Shown here piece by piece: positions 35,251-47,255 of a stretch of 64,000 nucleotides of DNA (the first letter of the stretch is position 1; every line of letters begins with the position of its first letter). Source of the stretch: Tillus elongatus (Eukaryota; Arthropoda; Insecta; Coleoptera; Cleridae); assembly GCA_964006375.1 (NCBI GenBank), contig OZ023265.1, positions 164,326,118-164,390,117 of the forward strand. Reading direction: 5' to 3'. Made by a program: the position numbers and the translations under genes. The notes under the pieces are model-generated. The model did not search any database. It was given only the letters and a program-made list of their open reading frames with translations, and was not told the origin of the DNA.

Positions 35251-35416
35251 CTGGACGCAGCAAGTGCGTTATGGTAGTGAATTTTCATAGAAATGATCTG
35301 GCACAAAATATTTTATTATAACTTTTTTTCCTTGTAACATAGAAATCTAAATTTTTGTGTATACTTTACTTTTTATATCCTAAACCTACCTACCAAATTT
35401 GGTTATCATAGCTTTT
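35251..35416 (+). mobile_element. A-module left end with B start
   Basis: CTGGACGCAGCAAGTGCG, GTAGTGAATTTTCATAG, then ATAACTTTTTTTCCTTG. It is the same A-left/B junction as at 26501, so this hybrid is itself a repeated form. Confidence 0.6.
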
Positions 35417-36614
35417 TAGTGAATTTTCTTAAAAAAATTCACTAATGAGGAGATCCCGACTTTTTAATTTTGAAAAAATTTCTTCAAATGAGCGCTAATT
35501 AGGCCACCCAGAACACATATCCGGGGTCAGTTTCAATTTTTATATGTTAATAAATTCCTTTTGCAAATGGCTTGGATAAGTTCGTTAGCCAGGAAAATCT
35601 GCCCAGGTTTTCCCGGAAAATTTTGTGTTTTCTTTCGAAAAAAAATTATATCTCCGAAATTAACAAAGTAAGGGCAACCAAATTTGGTACGCGGGTCTAT
35701 ATCCTTATAGGTAAGTTACCTACCAAAATTTAGCTATTTAGGTCAAAAGACAAAAAAGTTATAGGCATTTAAAGAAAAATAAATTGGGGTTTTCTTCAAA
35801 ACGTCAAAGTTGCGATATAAAACGTCAAAATCGGCAACATTTAGGCAAATAACGTGAATCTAATACGGGCTATGGGAATCAAATGTCTCAAGAAGGATGT
35901 TTTACAAACCCTGAAGTCTTAGTTTCAACCGTCATTGTCCTTCAATTTACTAAAATGTTTCCAGAAAATTCATTTCAAATAGACCCTTTCTCTGATGCTG
36001 GGCAGTATCCTTAGCTATAGAGTTTATCGTTTAATGGTATATAATTTTTGTCGAATTTTCGTAAAAAATCAATAAAGCTCAATATATCCGTTATTATACA
36101 AGATATAAAAAATATCTTTATACATTAATTATAGGGTGTCTTGAGTTACATCTTCAAAAAATATTTCTACAATCACAGGGTGGCCCAAAAGTCGTCGGTG
36201 ATACAAATTTTCTTTTTTTTTTAATCAAACACGCCTGATGTTATTGCATTTTTGCATTTTCCATCGAAATATAATGCATGTTTGTAAAAAAGAAATTCCG
36301 GATGCAGCAAGTGCGTTATGGTGGCGAATTTTGATCAAATGCTTCATATTTGTATAGCCCAATTTGCTATTAACCTATAAGGTTGACCAAGAAACGAGTT
36401 TTTCCGGGAACACTTTAAGTTTACTTTTGGAAATTTTTGTATATTTTCACACAATAAAGTTATTTTTATGAAACATGGCACATTGTTTTTACCATATCGG
36501 TTATACTGGTAACCGAAATTGATGCCTCTTTTCTTAAATTAAAAGAAAAACACATATTTGCAATAAAAACATTTTTATGCAAATTCACTACCATAACGCA
36601 CTTGCTGCGTCCCG
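35417..36614 (-). mobile_element. Composite repeat A-C-B, inverted copy 11
   Basis: Palindrome TAGTGAATTTTCTTAA / AAATTCACTAATGAGG, inverse B (no TA expansion: CAATTTTTATATGTTAATAA at about 35537), inverse C (AGGGTGGCCCAAAAGTCGTC near 36177), and a complete A module at 36297-36614. It shows the unexpanded state of the TA site. Confidence 0.7.
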
Positions 36615-36780
36615 AGTTTTTATTTTTTGAGATAAAAATGTTTTTCTAAAAAAAACTCAAAATTTTCACGGAAAACCGCGTCCGATTTTCCTTACTAACG
36701 AACTTATCCAAGCCATTTACAAAAGGAAGGTACGTGCCAAATTTTATCAAAATCAGCCCATTATTTTTTGAGTTATCGGT

Positions 36781-36875
<95 letters not shown>

Positions 36876-37100
36876 ATATAAAAATTGAAACTGACCCCGG
36901 GTATGGGTTCTAGGGGTCCTAGTTCGCGCTCATTTGCAAATTTTTTTTCAAAATTCAAAAGTCGGGATCTCCCCATTAGTGAATTTTTTCTACGAAAATT
37001 CACTAACAATAAACTTCGCTGACAAATCAAAGTCTGAACGCAGCAAATGCGTTATGGTAGCGAATTTTTATAGAAATGATCTACAGAATTTCTTTATTAA
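36615..37100 (+). mobile_element. Composite B module plus A left end
   Basis: B from GAGATAAAAATGTTTTTC to its (TA)n at 36785-36872 and end palindrome. From 37024 an A left end (GTCTGAACGCAGCAAATGCG) stops after about 75 bp. Confidence 0.6.
36785..36872. repeat. (TA)n tract 12
   Basis: TA dinucleotide between GAGTTATCGGTGTGA and AAACATATAAAAATTGAAAC, the consensus B-module site. Confidence 0.97.
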
Positions 37101-37305
37101 AAGAATATATATAGGGTTAGTAAAAAGTCCCGGAACGGTCGTATATCCCTGTTATTAATGACGCAATTTTTTTGGATTTTTGTAATGACGAATGGTCTCA
37201 AATAAGCTTTTTTTATAACACATTCACTTGTTCCTCACTTCCGGTTTAACAGGAAATGACACAAACTTAAGTTTTTTTAATGGGATGTATTATTAACTCT
37301 TTTCA

Positions 37306-38545
37306 GATTCATGTCCAAACCCAGCTTTTTCACAAATTCTCGTCGTCTCAATTGTCTTTCAGAATTGTTTGCATTGTATACGACAAAGCTGTTGATGGGC
37401 GCCGTATTCAAAAGTGAAAAAAAGTCAGTCATTGGCCACCTACGACTATTTCACGATACATAATAGTTACTGAAAAGTTCGTCAACCACGTCAACACTAC
37501 CCTTAAAATTATAGAACGTAATTATCACTGGCTTTTTGTCGGCTCCTGTATCCTCGTCGATCCTTTCTGTGTGATGTAAGGATGACAACAACAGAACATT
37601 CTTGCCTTTTCTGGGTATATACGACACTAATGTGACGTCTTTCTGGAACGCAAACAACGAACTCTTCTCCTCACGATTTGTCAATTTCAAAAATTGGGGG
37701 GGAATTTCTCTCTTATTTTTCTTTAAAGTACAGACTGATGTTAACTGGTACTCTCCCAACAATCTGGTTACAAGAGAATAACTGGAAAACCAGTTGTCGT
37801 AGGTAATATTGCGTCTAGATCGTTGAAGAGGCTTAGAAATTCTCATGACGATTTCTTCTGGTTTGTTGCTCAAGTTAAAAGGGCCATACGGTTGTTTTCC
37901 AACGTAAATTTCTTGATTTAAGACGTAAAACGTCCATGCATCCACCAGCGCAAAAATCTTTATCCCATACTTGGCGGGTTTATTAGATATAAATTGATGA
38001 AAACTGCATCGTCCCCGAAACGCTTCTAGTTTTTCATCACTTGTGACATATTTGCTAGAAGTGTACACATTCAAACAATTTTCATTGAGTAACTCAAAAA
38101 TTGTTCTAATTGGTGCGAGCTTATTCAACTGACGTCCTTCTGTCCTGGCCTGACTGTTATCGAACGCAAACATTACAGTAACAGACTAAACCTTTTCTGG
38201 CACATGGTTGTCCTGAATATATCGACGCCTAAACCATTTGTGGCCCATAGGTCATCCAAATTTTGTCTTGCTGACTCCAAAACGCTGGATAAATACAAAA
38301 TACCTAATAAATCCTGCAACTCTTCTACAGTGGTGTCTTTCACCAGATGCATTGTATCGGATCGCATGGAATTCTTGGCTTTTTCACGTAGTTTTTCGTT
38401 CGTGAATCTGACAACATCTGACAGCATTGCATCTGTAAAAAACAACTTCCAACGTTCTAATAGTTCCTTGATATTGTCGAACGGTATGACGCCGCCGCGC
38501 TTCCTTTTATACCAGATGACAAATGCTCAAATAATTCCTAACCTA
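37306..38545 (-). pseudogene. piggyBac-type transposase, catalytic part
   Basis: On the minus strand: LLERWKLFFTDAMLSDVVRF (start of the DDE_Tnp_1_7 domain), LQDLLGILYLSSVLESARQN, DLWATNGLGVDIFRTTM, a stop/frameshift near 38173, then DNSQARTEGRQLNKLAPIRT. The first catalytic Asp is in YVTSDEKLEAFRGRCSFHQF, the second in NITYDNWFSSYSL and the third in FKGSVDVVDELFSNY. After a further frame break, RWPMTDFFSLLNTAPINSF and RRREFVKKLG give the usual C-terminal region. The enzyme cuts and pastes at TTAA. All three catalytic Asp are intact and the 240-codon block is long, so decay is recent or modest, but at least two frame breaks make it inactive. No CRD zinc finger is seen. Confidence 0.9.
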
Positions 38546-40489
38546 TCCACAAATCTAATTTGTCATTGGCATAAGCTAAGTTACCGGGAAGTTAGAGGGC
38601 CGCCAGCTTTTATACAGTGGAGATGGGCGTGGGTTAAAATAAGATCTTAATTAGGGGCGCCACTTGATTGTTTAACCTCCACTCCCGGATATTCTAGTAA
38701 GATGTTCACAAATATGCTTCCTTGCCCAGATCCAACACAACCAAGAATTCTTGGATCACACTGGCAACTATAGCCAACCACAATCGAGCACACGAAGCTA
38801 CAAGGGAGTTGTAATTACGATAACACCAACTAAATTTCGGAACGGTATGGTCTCATAGACCCACAAGTAAAGATAACGGTAATGAACTAATCTATCAACA
38901 GCCCTGAAAAGAAAACACCAACACAAAGCCAAAACACATCTAAAATATGATAAAATACGGGCTTTTATTAAGCTTCTTTGGCATACAAGAATTTATTAAA
39001 AGTTGTTCTAAAATTCTGATCTAAAATAAAATAAAAATAAAAAGTCTCTATAATATCACAAAATGGCTTACTATTTTTACTGAGTCTAAAGATGAATGTG
39101 CTCCAAACTATATTTGTTCTACGGGAAATCCCACTTTTCGTGCACGCAAAGTTCACAACTTATTTTTCCCCAAATATTAATTAATTACACGTTAATTACG
39201 GTAAGTGGCCTGATTAAAGATCAAGTCCCAAAGAATAATCAATAAGCTTGACTAACGCTAACAATCTATGATAACTGATGGTACTATCAAAAGTGAAGCA
39301 ATTATATTAACAGTGGTCTTATAAAAATCTGTACCATATTTAGTGAACTTAAAATAAAATAAACTCAGTTCGATCTTAGCAAGTTTAACAAGGATGAATA
39401 TTTAAAAATGTAGCTTATCAAAATTGTCTCTTATCACTTGATTCGTTATCACAAAACGGAAAATTCTTACTTGAAATTCCTGAGCTCCTAGACCATAAAA
39501 TTACCAATAATTTGTTCTTGACTAGCACAATAAAACTCCAATTACTCTAATAGCCATACTCCATTCGGTACTTAAAAATTCGCTAATCCATATGAGACTT
39601 ATTCCACCAAAATTGCGATACGGGAATTTGCCAACGGTACTGCCCAATACTTTAATTTCTCAACACACATAACTTCCATACCTGATGCTAGGAATCTTCC
39701 ATCCAGCACCAGGATTCGTCTATCCGGCACAAGAATTGCCCTACGCAAGAATCTCGTTATCCAGCCGGTACAAGGAGAACCTATCCGGCACAAGTATTTC
39801 GTCTAATACGAAAAATCTTCCCATCCGGTACAAGGACCCTAAAAACAACAAGTAACGGAATGCTAAAGGTGTTATAGTTAAGAGAGAGGATGATTTCTTA
39901 CCTCCAGAGAGGGAAACGAAATTCCACAACGGGACACGATAAATGTGGTCCTTAAATCCCCTCGAATGGGTATCTCCACAGCCTTCAGCACTAAATCCGT
40001 ACATTACGACATCACCAAAAAGACTGCAGATTAAGTTCTGAGAGCAATAAAATCCACAAAGGAGGATACTTAATATCCAAACTTGCTCATCAGAACGAAC
40101 CACGTGTTAACTCCACAAATTGCCAACGAAATCTCTCCCTCGAAACTTTCGGCGCATTCACATCTCCGACTTGAAAACAGGTGCTGCCACACCCACGCTC
40201 TCTCTCGCATCACATACGTCCCCAGCCATGTTCTATCCTTCTCAACATGCGGACCCTTCTCGAACTACCGGCAACGGCAACGCAAGCGTGTAAGCCGGCA
40301 CGATATACCAGGGGTAGTACAAATAAACATGATTTAACGAAAGATCTCAATTCCGTTCCTTATACGAGGGATATCCAGAAGAAATAACCACGGTTGTCGC
40401 CAATAATTCTTTGTGCAAAGCAGAGGAGGAACCACAAATACGTCCTAACTAGCTTAGTTGTTTAGCTATCCAATTTATACTGTTACAAC
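38546..40489. other. Foreign DNA splitting the piggyBac gene
   Basis: About 1.9 kb lies between the N-terminal and catalytic parts of the same minus-strand transposase. On the minus strand one edge reads TGTAACAGTATAAATTGG (about 40487 downward). Near the other edge TTAAACAATCAAG is followed by TGGCGCCCCTAATTAAG (about 38664-38641). TGT...ACA ends followed by TGGCGCC suggest a long terminal repeat plus primer-binding site, but no second LTR or pol gene is present. LTR origin is therefore a guess. Confidence 0.4.
39695..39835. repeat. Degenerate ATCCGGCACAAG mini-repeat
   Basis: Five imperfect occurrences (CATCCAGCACCAGG, TATCCGGCACAAG, CCAGCCGGTACAAGG, TATCCGGCACAAG, CATCCGGTACAAGG) spaced about 20-40 bp within the block that splits the piggyBac gene. 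Confidence 0.6.
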
Positions 40490-40835
40490 GGTGGTTTTAC
40501 GCCGGGAAGGTGGACAATAATATTTTCTCGTCTTGTTTTGACTGCGACATTGTAGCAACGTTTAGACCATTTCATGTTGCCGTCCTTACCAACAAAACCA
40601 TCTTTTTTATTGAGCCGAGATTTCTTGTTCGTTGGAAGCGACTAAATCATCTTGTGCTTCTTGCTGTATCACAGCCTGGTGATCTTTCACTGATATTATC
40701 CTCCTCTGCTTCCGAAGCAGATTCGATTTCTTGCTGTGCTGTAGATGAATTATTTTCTTCCTCCTCAAGTACTTCCCTCTACAACTTAAGCAGACGCTCT
40801 TGCTGTTCTTCATTACTGGACATAGGTACTACTTT
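40490..40835 (-). pseudogene. piggyBac-type transposase, N-terminal part
   Basis: On the minus strand: MSSNEEQQERLLKL, a stop, REVLEEEENNSSTAQQEIES and ASEAEEDNISERSP (acidic N-terminus typical of the family). After two frame changes KKDGFVGKDGNMKWSK and RRENIIVHLPGV follow. The GKDG..WSK and NI...LPG motifs immediately precede the catalytic domain in piggyBac transposases. The frame is lost after PGV, where foreign DNA starts; the catalytic part resumes about 1.9 kb away at 38545. A short initiator context (CATAGGTACTAC on the plus strand) precedes the ATG. Confidence 0.78.
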
Positions 40836-41194
40836 TGTTGAAGCAAACTTCACGAAAACAAAATTATTACCAACGCACTCCGATGAGTTACTGTCTAAAA
40901 TTGCTAAACTTGGCAACAAGTACGGTGTGGTATGAAGAAGTACTGAGTTCTCACGTGATTGGTACGGTGGGGTATGGCATACACAGTCACACTTCACTTC
41001 CTACCAGCTACACACCAAATGAACTGCACCAGAAACTGCATTATATTTGAGTGAAATACAGACTAGCACTAAGATAGACGAGGTATGGCGACGCTCATAG
41101 CCGTAGTTTCGCCGCTAATTTGCATTAAATTGCACTGGGGTATGCCATACTTCACCGTACCGACGCCGGGTTAATAACTTTTTGAATTATCGTG

Positions 41195-41198
<4 letters not shown>
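40836..41198. other. No gene; probable piggyBac leader
   Basis: Contains near-repeats GGTACGGTGGGGTATGGCAT and TGGGGTATGCCATACTTC, possibly the 5' leader or end of the piggyBac element. The last 30 bp (AATAACTTTTTGAATTATCG) resemble B. Confidence 0.35.

Positions 41199-41268
<70 letters not shown>
41199..41268. repeat. (TA)n tract 13
   Basis: TA dinucleotide between a B-like left flank and AAAGGGTTAAGGGCAAAGCC of the Penelope-like arm. Confidence 0.97.
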
Positions 41269-41271
<3 letters not shown>

Positions 41272-41275
41272 GGTT

Positions 41276-41753
41276 AAGGGCAAAGCCGCAAGGAGGCAAC
41301 CGTATACACGTGTTTCAAGCTTATTAGCCATCATCAGTACGGTATAGCCAGGTGAAGATGGGAACACTCTGGATGAAGATGCAAAATACACGGAGTCACA
41401 ACAGGCAATCAGTGCACATTTGCAGCAACATTTGGAAGACCCTCAATCCGAGGGAAACAACCAAAATAGCCATGGAGGCAAAGAAATCACCTGCGTGAAC
41501 ATCCGAAGCCCTTAACCCTTTTTCCTTGTATAGTACAGAATTGCCGTGTTATAAATCCTGTTATAGTTAGTATAACTTCCCGGGCTTCGGATGTTCACGC
41601 AGGTGATTTCTTTGCCTCCGTGGCTATTTTGGTTGTTTCCCTCGGAGGGTCTTCCAAATGTTGCTGCAAATGTGCACTGGTTGCCTGTTGTGACTCCGTG
41701 TATTTTGCATCTTCATCCAGAGTGTACCGTACTGATGATGGCTAATAAGCTTG

Positions 41754-41757
<4 letters not shown>
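41276..41757. mobile_element. Inverted arms of a Penelope/retrozyme-like repeat
   Basis: Left arm 41322-41512 and right arm 41582-41757 are inverse copies: GGCTTCGGATGTTCACGCAG, GATTTCTTTGCCTCC, TTCCAAATGTTGCTGCAAAT and GACTCCGTGTATTTTGCATC in plus orientation. The spacer is about 70 bp. The left arm continues outward through a full hammerhead-like fold. The right arm has a ~19-bp deletion before it and is cut off after GCTTGAAA by (TA)n. Such inverted, partial copies are common for Penelope-like elements; no RT is adjacent, so the assignment is tentative. Confidence 0.55.
41295..41348 (-). ncRNA. Hammerhead-like ribozyme fold 4
   Basis: On the minus strand: GGCTATACCGTA, the core CTGATGA, stem II region TGGCT-AATA-AGCTT, GAAA, self-complementary ACACGTGT, A (cleavage triplet GTA), then TACGGTTGCC. 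Stem I inner helix CCGTA/TACGG is identical to that of the 6.3-kb ribozymes. The internal loop is TATA opposite TT, and the outer helix is GGC/GCC. Stem II has a U-U mismatch next to the core, one G-U pair and three Watson-Crick pairs, so it is weak. Possibly functional or recently decayed. Confidence 0.6.

Positions 41758-41834
<77 letters not shown>
41756..41834. repeat. (TA)n tract 14
   Basis: TA dinucleotide that starts directly after CTTGAAA of the hammerhead-like sequence and ends at AAACATATAAAAATTTAAAC, a B-module right flank. Confidence 0.97.
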
Positions 41835-41837
<3 letters not shown>

Positions 41838-41935
41838 ATATAAAAATTTAAACTGACCCCGGATGTGGGTCCTAGTTCGCGCTCATTTAAAACGTTTAGT
41901 GAATTTTTAAAAATAAAAATTCAATAAGAAGCGAA
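41835..41935 (+). mobile_element. B-module right end
   Basis: AAACATATAAAAATTT, AACTGACCCCGGATGTGGG, GCGCTCATTT, then TTAGTGAATTTTTAAAAATA / AAAATTCAATAAG. Confidence 0.6.
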
Positions 41936-42160
41936 ACCGGCTGTAGAGAAGACAAGTCGCACTTTCAGAAAATTATTTATTATTAAGTATGGAAGGGTTT
42001 CAGCAAGTCTGAGCAACAACAATCTGATCTGCTATTAAAATTGAATATTGATCTCCTAGTTAGTGAATTTTTTCTATCAAAAAAATATTGAAATTACTTC
42101 ATCTGATCAGATAACGTTAAGATTGCTTCAAACATACAAATTTTGGAACCCGCGTTAGAA
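41936..42160 (-). mobile_element. SINE-2 body, inverted fragment
   Basis: The minus strand shares AACGTTATCTGATCAGATG, TTTAATAGCAGATCAGATTG and CTTCTCTACAGCCGGTTTC with 32.4-32.6 kb. The tRNA-like head is absent. Confidence 0.5.
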
Positions 42161-42433
42161 AATGATTATTTGCCGATACCTACATTAGTTGTCTTTACCA
42201 CTCGGCAACAAGTAACATGGAAAATGGGGTATAATGCTAGGTATATTTCCCTACCATAATCGCATAAAGTCGTGTCTGAATTTTCCACGCTCTTAACTTA
42301 TTTATAAGTAAGTAAGGTCTATTGCAAATACATGTTTTCCAAACATCCAAAACATTTCTTGCATTTTTTGCCAGTTACGGACCGCATCAGTGTCGGAATC
42401 TTTGTTAAAAAATCAGCAATTTCGGTTTTTAAA

Positions 42434-43822
42434 AAAATATTTCAACACACCACGAGGGCTTAGCGCCTAAATACTATCATACCGCGGGTGTCGACAAGGA
42501 GGAAAGAGGCAGCTTGTTAATTCTGGACTTGAAGTTTTGGAGGTTGGAATGAGAAGGAAAAACATGTGCCGGCTAGGAATTCCACAACTTGGAAGTCCTC
42601 GGGAGAAAAGAACGGGCATAACAAGATGTTCTACGTCTGGTGACTTGGACAGTTAAAGGGTGCATTCGCTCTGTTCCCCTGGTAGATCTGTTAAGGGCAG
42701 CAGGTGGAGGAACTATGGAAGTAAGCTCCTCTGAGCAGTGCACGTGCAGATATCTATAAAAGAGAGAGAAGTCACCAACGACATGTCGATGGGCAAGGGA
42801 TGGCAGCCTTTGGGTGAGGGTAGGGTCACCGATGAGACGTATATCTTCTGAATGGAGTCCAGGATAGCGAGTGTAGAAGCGGCAGGGGCACCCCAGATGT
42901 GAGAGCAATATTCGAGGTTTGGCCTTATTTGTGAAGTATATAAGGTATAGAGATTAGCTGGTGAAAAGTATTTGCGAGTCCGGAAAGGTTAACCTAATTT
43001 CTTAGCAGCCGCTTCTGCAATTGATGTGACATGTTGGTGCCAATTGAGATTTCGATCCACAGAAATGCCAACAAGTGAAAAGGACTCATTACTTTGTTGT
43101 TCATTACCTGGTTGTTCATTGTGATGGGTCTTGGGCTGGTGTATCTCTTATGAGATAGAAAGCAAGACTGATATTTGGTGTAGTTGAATTGTACAAGATT
43201 TCTACTTCCACAGACTAATATTTTTTGGAGATCCACAGAGACAGAACCCTCCAGAAGTCTGCGATCCTCATCTAATTGGGCTAAAGAGACTTAGAATATT
43301 GTATATTTGAGTGGAGGGTGCTGTCGTCCGCGTAACTGTGAGCTGGGTTGGATGTGCTAGAGAGGAGGTCATTGATGTGGAGAAGAAACAAAGTAGGGGC
43401 TAAAGCTGAACGTTGAGGGACTCCTGCATTAATTGGATACAGTTTAGAGGAATTGCCATCCACCACAACAGAAATACTCCAGTTGGAGAGGAAATTTGTT
43501 GTCCAGGTACAGAGTTTTGGTGGTAGGCCATAGGCCGGAAGTTTATTAAGCAGCGATGCGTGCCAGACCTGGTCGAATGCTTTGGATATGTCTAGAGCGA
43601 CAATCTGGGATTCACCGTGTAGTTCCATAGACTTGTTCCAAGAATGGGTGACAAAACAAAGGAGGTCGGCAGTTGATCTGCGCTGACGGAACCCATACTG
43701 CCTGTCGTGGATTAGCCTGTGTTTTTCAAGAAATTTTAGTAATTCGGTGGTTATATACTTTTCCATCATTCTAGAGACGACTGAAAGGAGAGAAATAGGC
43801 ATGTACTTGCTAGGAAGCGTTT
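42434..43822 (-). pseudogene. Jockey/CR1-type LINE, RT core to 3' end (copy 4)
   Basis: Carries the best RT core of the window, one 173-codon frame at 43281-43802: VSRMMEKYITTELLKFLEKH, YGFRQRRSTADLLCFVTHSW, motif A ALDISKAFDQVWHASLLNKL, YGLPPKLCTWTTNFLSN, motif B as PQRSALAPTLFLLHINDLLS and motif C HSYADDSTLHS. It continues with VQFNYTKYQSCFLSHKR, LAFLWIEISIGTNMSHQLQ (the GIS..L.W..H.. thumb), then DPTLTQRLPSLAHRHVVGDF and the 3' end CAACACACCACGAGGGC (inverse). Upstream of 43822 the element is cut off. Frame breaks after HSNIQYSK and in the C-terminal part inactivate it. Confidence 0.87.
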
Positions 43823-44837
43823 CAAGTCGTCACTGGTATTTTCAGAGAAAAGACAATGAAATTTTTAAAGTAATTTCTCTCTTACTTCTTTTCTTGACCT
43901 TTTTGCGCCAAGAAAAGTTAATATTTGTCTGTAATATTTATAGATTTTGTTTAACACACAATATTTTGGTCTTGTGTCCTCCTCTGACCCCCAGTGGCAC
44001 CCAAAATTTGTTATTGTTAAATGTCTAAGATAGACGATGACAAACAAGGAAAATGGTGAGGAATTTGCGTGAAACGATATGTTTCTTTTTTCGCGTGAAA
44101 ATTCGCTGCTAGGGAACATTAAAGGCTTCACAACAATTAAGATAATGTATACTTATCCCCGCGAAAAGCGAGAGTGCCATGGAATTTGTGAATTTTGTAA
44201 TTGTGTGGTAGAAGATCTGACTGGCTACCTCGTGATACTGATCCCTGTAATAGAGCTCAGTGTGTACTAGGTGGGATATGTAATCACCGTGCTAGGTGCT
44301 GCCGGATAAGCAGACATAGACATTCATTAACTGCACAAGTGGTGGTGCCTTGTGCCTTGCCTTGCACGTCGCTCTTTCTTACTTTAATAGCCCCTCTCTA
44401 CACTCTTTACTACCTCAAATTACACTCCTTGCTTCTTCAGATGCACTTTTTATAATCCCTGATTTATTCCTTTTTTCCTTTTCAACCTGTTGCTTACCTG
44501 CTGTTTCCGAGGTTCTAGCAACTTTATAGTACAAAGTGTCGCAGTCTTTCAAATTAAATGTCATCAGTTCATATTAATTGCCGAATACATTGAGTCGAAA
44601 CCTTATTCAAATATATTAGTAGGTATTTGTTGAATTGAAACTCGGAAACAGACTCTTTTTTTCGAACTTCAATTTGTATATTATGTAGAATGTATATACA
44701 TATTCACAATGAAACGGGCCAATGTCACCTAAATGACACGGGTATGTCCATGTATGTCTACTAGTTAAAAAAAAACATAACACAAGCAATCATCAAAACA
44801 ATTAAGAAAATTTGTACTTAAATAGCACACAAAATCA
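43823..44837. other. No recognisable feature
   Basis: Mixed-composition DNA; frames of 84-93 codons carry no family motif. Nothing assignable. Confidence 0.35.
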
Positions 44838-44948
44838 AAAAGTCAGGATGCAGCAAGTGCGTTATGGTAATGAATTTTCATAAAAATGTTTCTAACAGCA
44901 AATATGTCTTTTTTAATGAAAGCAGGCATCAAATTTGGTTACCGGTAT

Positions 44949-44951
<3 letters not shown>
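44838..44951 (+). mobile_element. A-module left half, running into (TA)n
   Basis: GTCAGGATGCAGCAAGTGCG, GAATTTTCATAAAAATG, AAGCAGGCATCAAATTTGG and TTACCGGTATAACATATA. The tract begins precisely where intact A copies read CCTATATAGTAG. Confidence 0.7.

Positions 44952-45037
<86 letters not shown>
44952..45037. repeat. (TA)n tract 15
   Basis: TA dinucleotide seeded in the A-module interior. Confidence 0.97.
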
Positions 45038-45040
<3 letters not shown>

Positions 45041-47255
45041 ATTTGTTGTAATTAGGAGAATAGGTGTAATTTGATTTTAAGTTTTATATATCGTATTTTA
45101 AATTGGAATATATTGATCTACAGTTTACGCCCAATTTTCATACACAAATTATGTAAATCTTATTTAAATTTTGTGTAATGAGGTTAATTAATAAATGTTT
45201 ATGTTTGTCGGTTTTCTGTTTTATTTAATGTAATGTTGGTGGTCTATTCTTTAACACTGTTAAATAGCAATGGATAATTTAGACATATAAATATACTTGC
45301 CCTTTTTAATTTTCCTGACTGCTCTGCTGTGATTCTATCTTCAGTAGTCGGTTCTAATTTAGAGAGAAACTGCTATATGCAAATAAATCCTATACATATA
45401 AGTGTGTCCCAAAGAAATACGTCATGTTTTTTTAAATAGTAACAAATATCTTTATTTTATTATGGAAAATTCTAGAATTTTGGCTTATGTGGATCCTCTA
45501 TTATTTAATCTACTAACAAATTTTTTTATTCATTAAGTAACAGGATTATTATTGTTTTAATGTTGAAAAAATGGCCAAATATTGTTCTTTGAGTTTCTAA
45601 TTTGATACACTATCCGCCCTCTATGATCCCGCTTTTAAACACTATAGGAATTTGGTTTAGATTTCAGTTTACATATGAATTTCTGCTGTTACCATAAAAC
45701 ATTTATTTCTTGACCAAAAAGATTGATAGTTTGTCTATATTTATATTTAAAAGAATCTTCCGTCTGTGATTTAGAATGGATAAATAGATTTGCGATACCT
45801 TGTATCCGATGGTTGCATCCTATAGGTAAGTTTTGATGTTATTTTACCCGTATATTCAATTCTTCTTGTGATTTTCTTATTTGGATCATCTTATCCACTT
45901 CTTATGTTACTTCTAGGACTAAAATGCGTACTATTCACACACAAAATACATTTAAATTTTATCTGGACGGAATGTGACGCTCTTTACTTGGCGTCCTAAC
46001 AAACAACAACCTCTTCATTAAAGTGGAAAACGGATATCGTTGAAAAAAATAATCTCGAAGCCCGTTTCCTTTTCCTGTATTAAGCTCATGGCAAGCTTTG
46101 TGGAAATTATTTTCAATGTTCACTTTTCTCGTTTGTATTGGCCTTAGTTGCATAGACTCTCCAGCCATTGTCATATGGAAATTATAATTTCATGTATTGA
46201 CAGGTATGTCAAATTTAAAAACCCGCCAAATTCAAATCCTGCACCCTAGTTACATTCTCAACACTAAAATTACTAAATCTACAAATGACATTTTGATAAC
46301 CTTATTTATTCTAAATATAAACAATGATTTAAATTTGACACGAAAAACACTTTAAAATGTTCAAATCTTGATGGCAAGTCTTTTCAACATCACTGTTGTC
46401 CTTTGGAGTTACTTATAAAATTTCACTTCTTATATAATATACAGAGTGTTTTTTAATACATCTTATTTTAAATAATGTAAGTAAAAGCCCTTTGACCATA
46501 ATTCTTTGGTTTAAAATGACTTCTTTAAAAAGTTCAAGCTATACATACACCTTTAGGTATGTGGCTTAATTAATCTCTTTACTGATATTATTCCAAATTA
46601 TTTAGGTTATAAATTTAAAATTGTCAACAATGATTCAAGTTAATCATTTCTTTTTCAGCTTTCATAGCTTATCTAACCAGCACTAAATAACAGCAATAAA
46701 GAATATGTCTGGTTATAATGTGTTTTTTATGTTTTAGTGTGTATGAATGTCGAGTAATATGGATATGACATGGATACAATTCACAAAAGAGAACATACAC
46801 ATTACGTGCAAACTGTAAGTATCATTTTTACTGTTTATTTTTTAAGGACTGTGCTTTTTGTATCTCTTTTCATTTATTAACTTTATAATCTTTGTGTTTT
46901 TAGATTGACATGCTGTTAATATGCAGATCCTTATTTGGACATACCTATTTGACAAATGACGCAAAACTGTACTATAGTATTTTACACCAAACCGTTTTGA
47001 CTGAGATCAGTGTTCTGCACGATACCACCTTCGATACCCCCTTATGTTGCTGCCAGGTTTTTTTACAGTATTGACATTTAGTGGCAGTGTTAGTGTTTTG
47101 ACAATTATTGTTCATAAAACTTTAGTATTTTAATTAGTGATAAGTGATATTCTAGTTTACCTGTAAGTACTTAGTTTTAAGTTTTTGGTTTCGAGCTTTG
47201 CGTGAAGTAGCTAATAAATTTAGTCTGATATTACTTAATATCAATACAATACAAT

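Noticed and set aside
39695..39835. CRISPR-like array of ATCCGGCACAAG units
   Set aside because: Spacing and repeats are irregular and the genome is clearly eukaryotic.
41725..41757. Second hammerhead on the plus strand
   Set aside because: Core and stem II are present but stem I lost its outer strand by deletion and everything after GAAA is (TA)n; not a complete fold.
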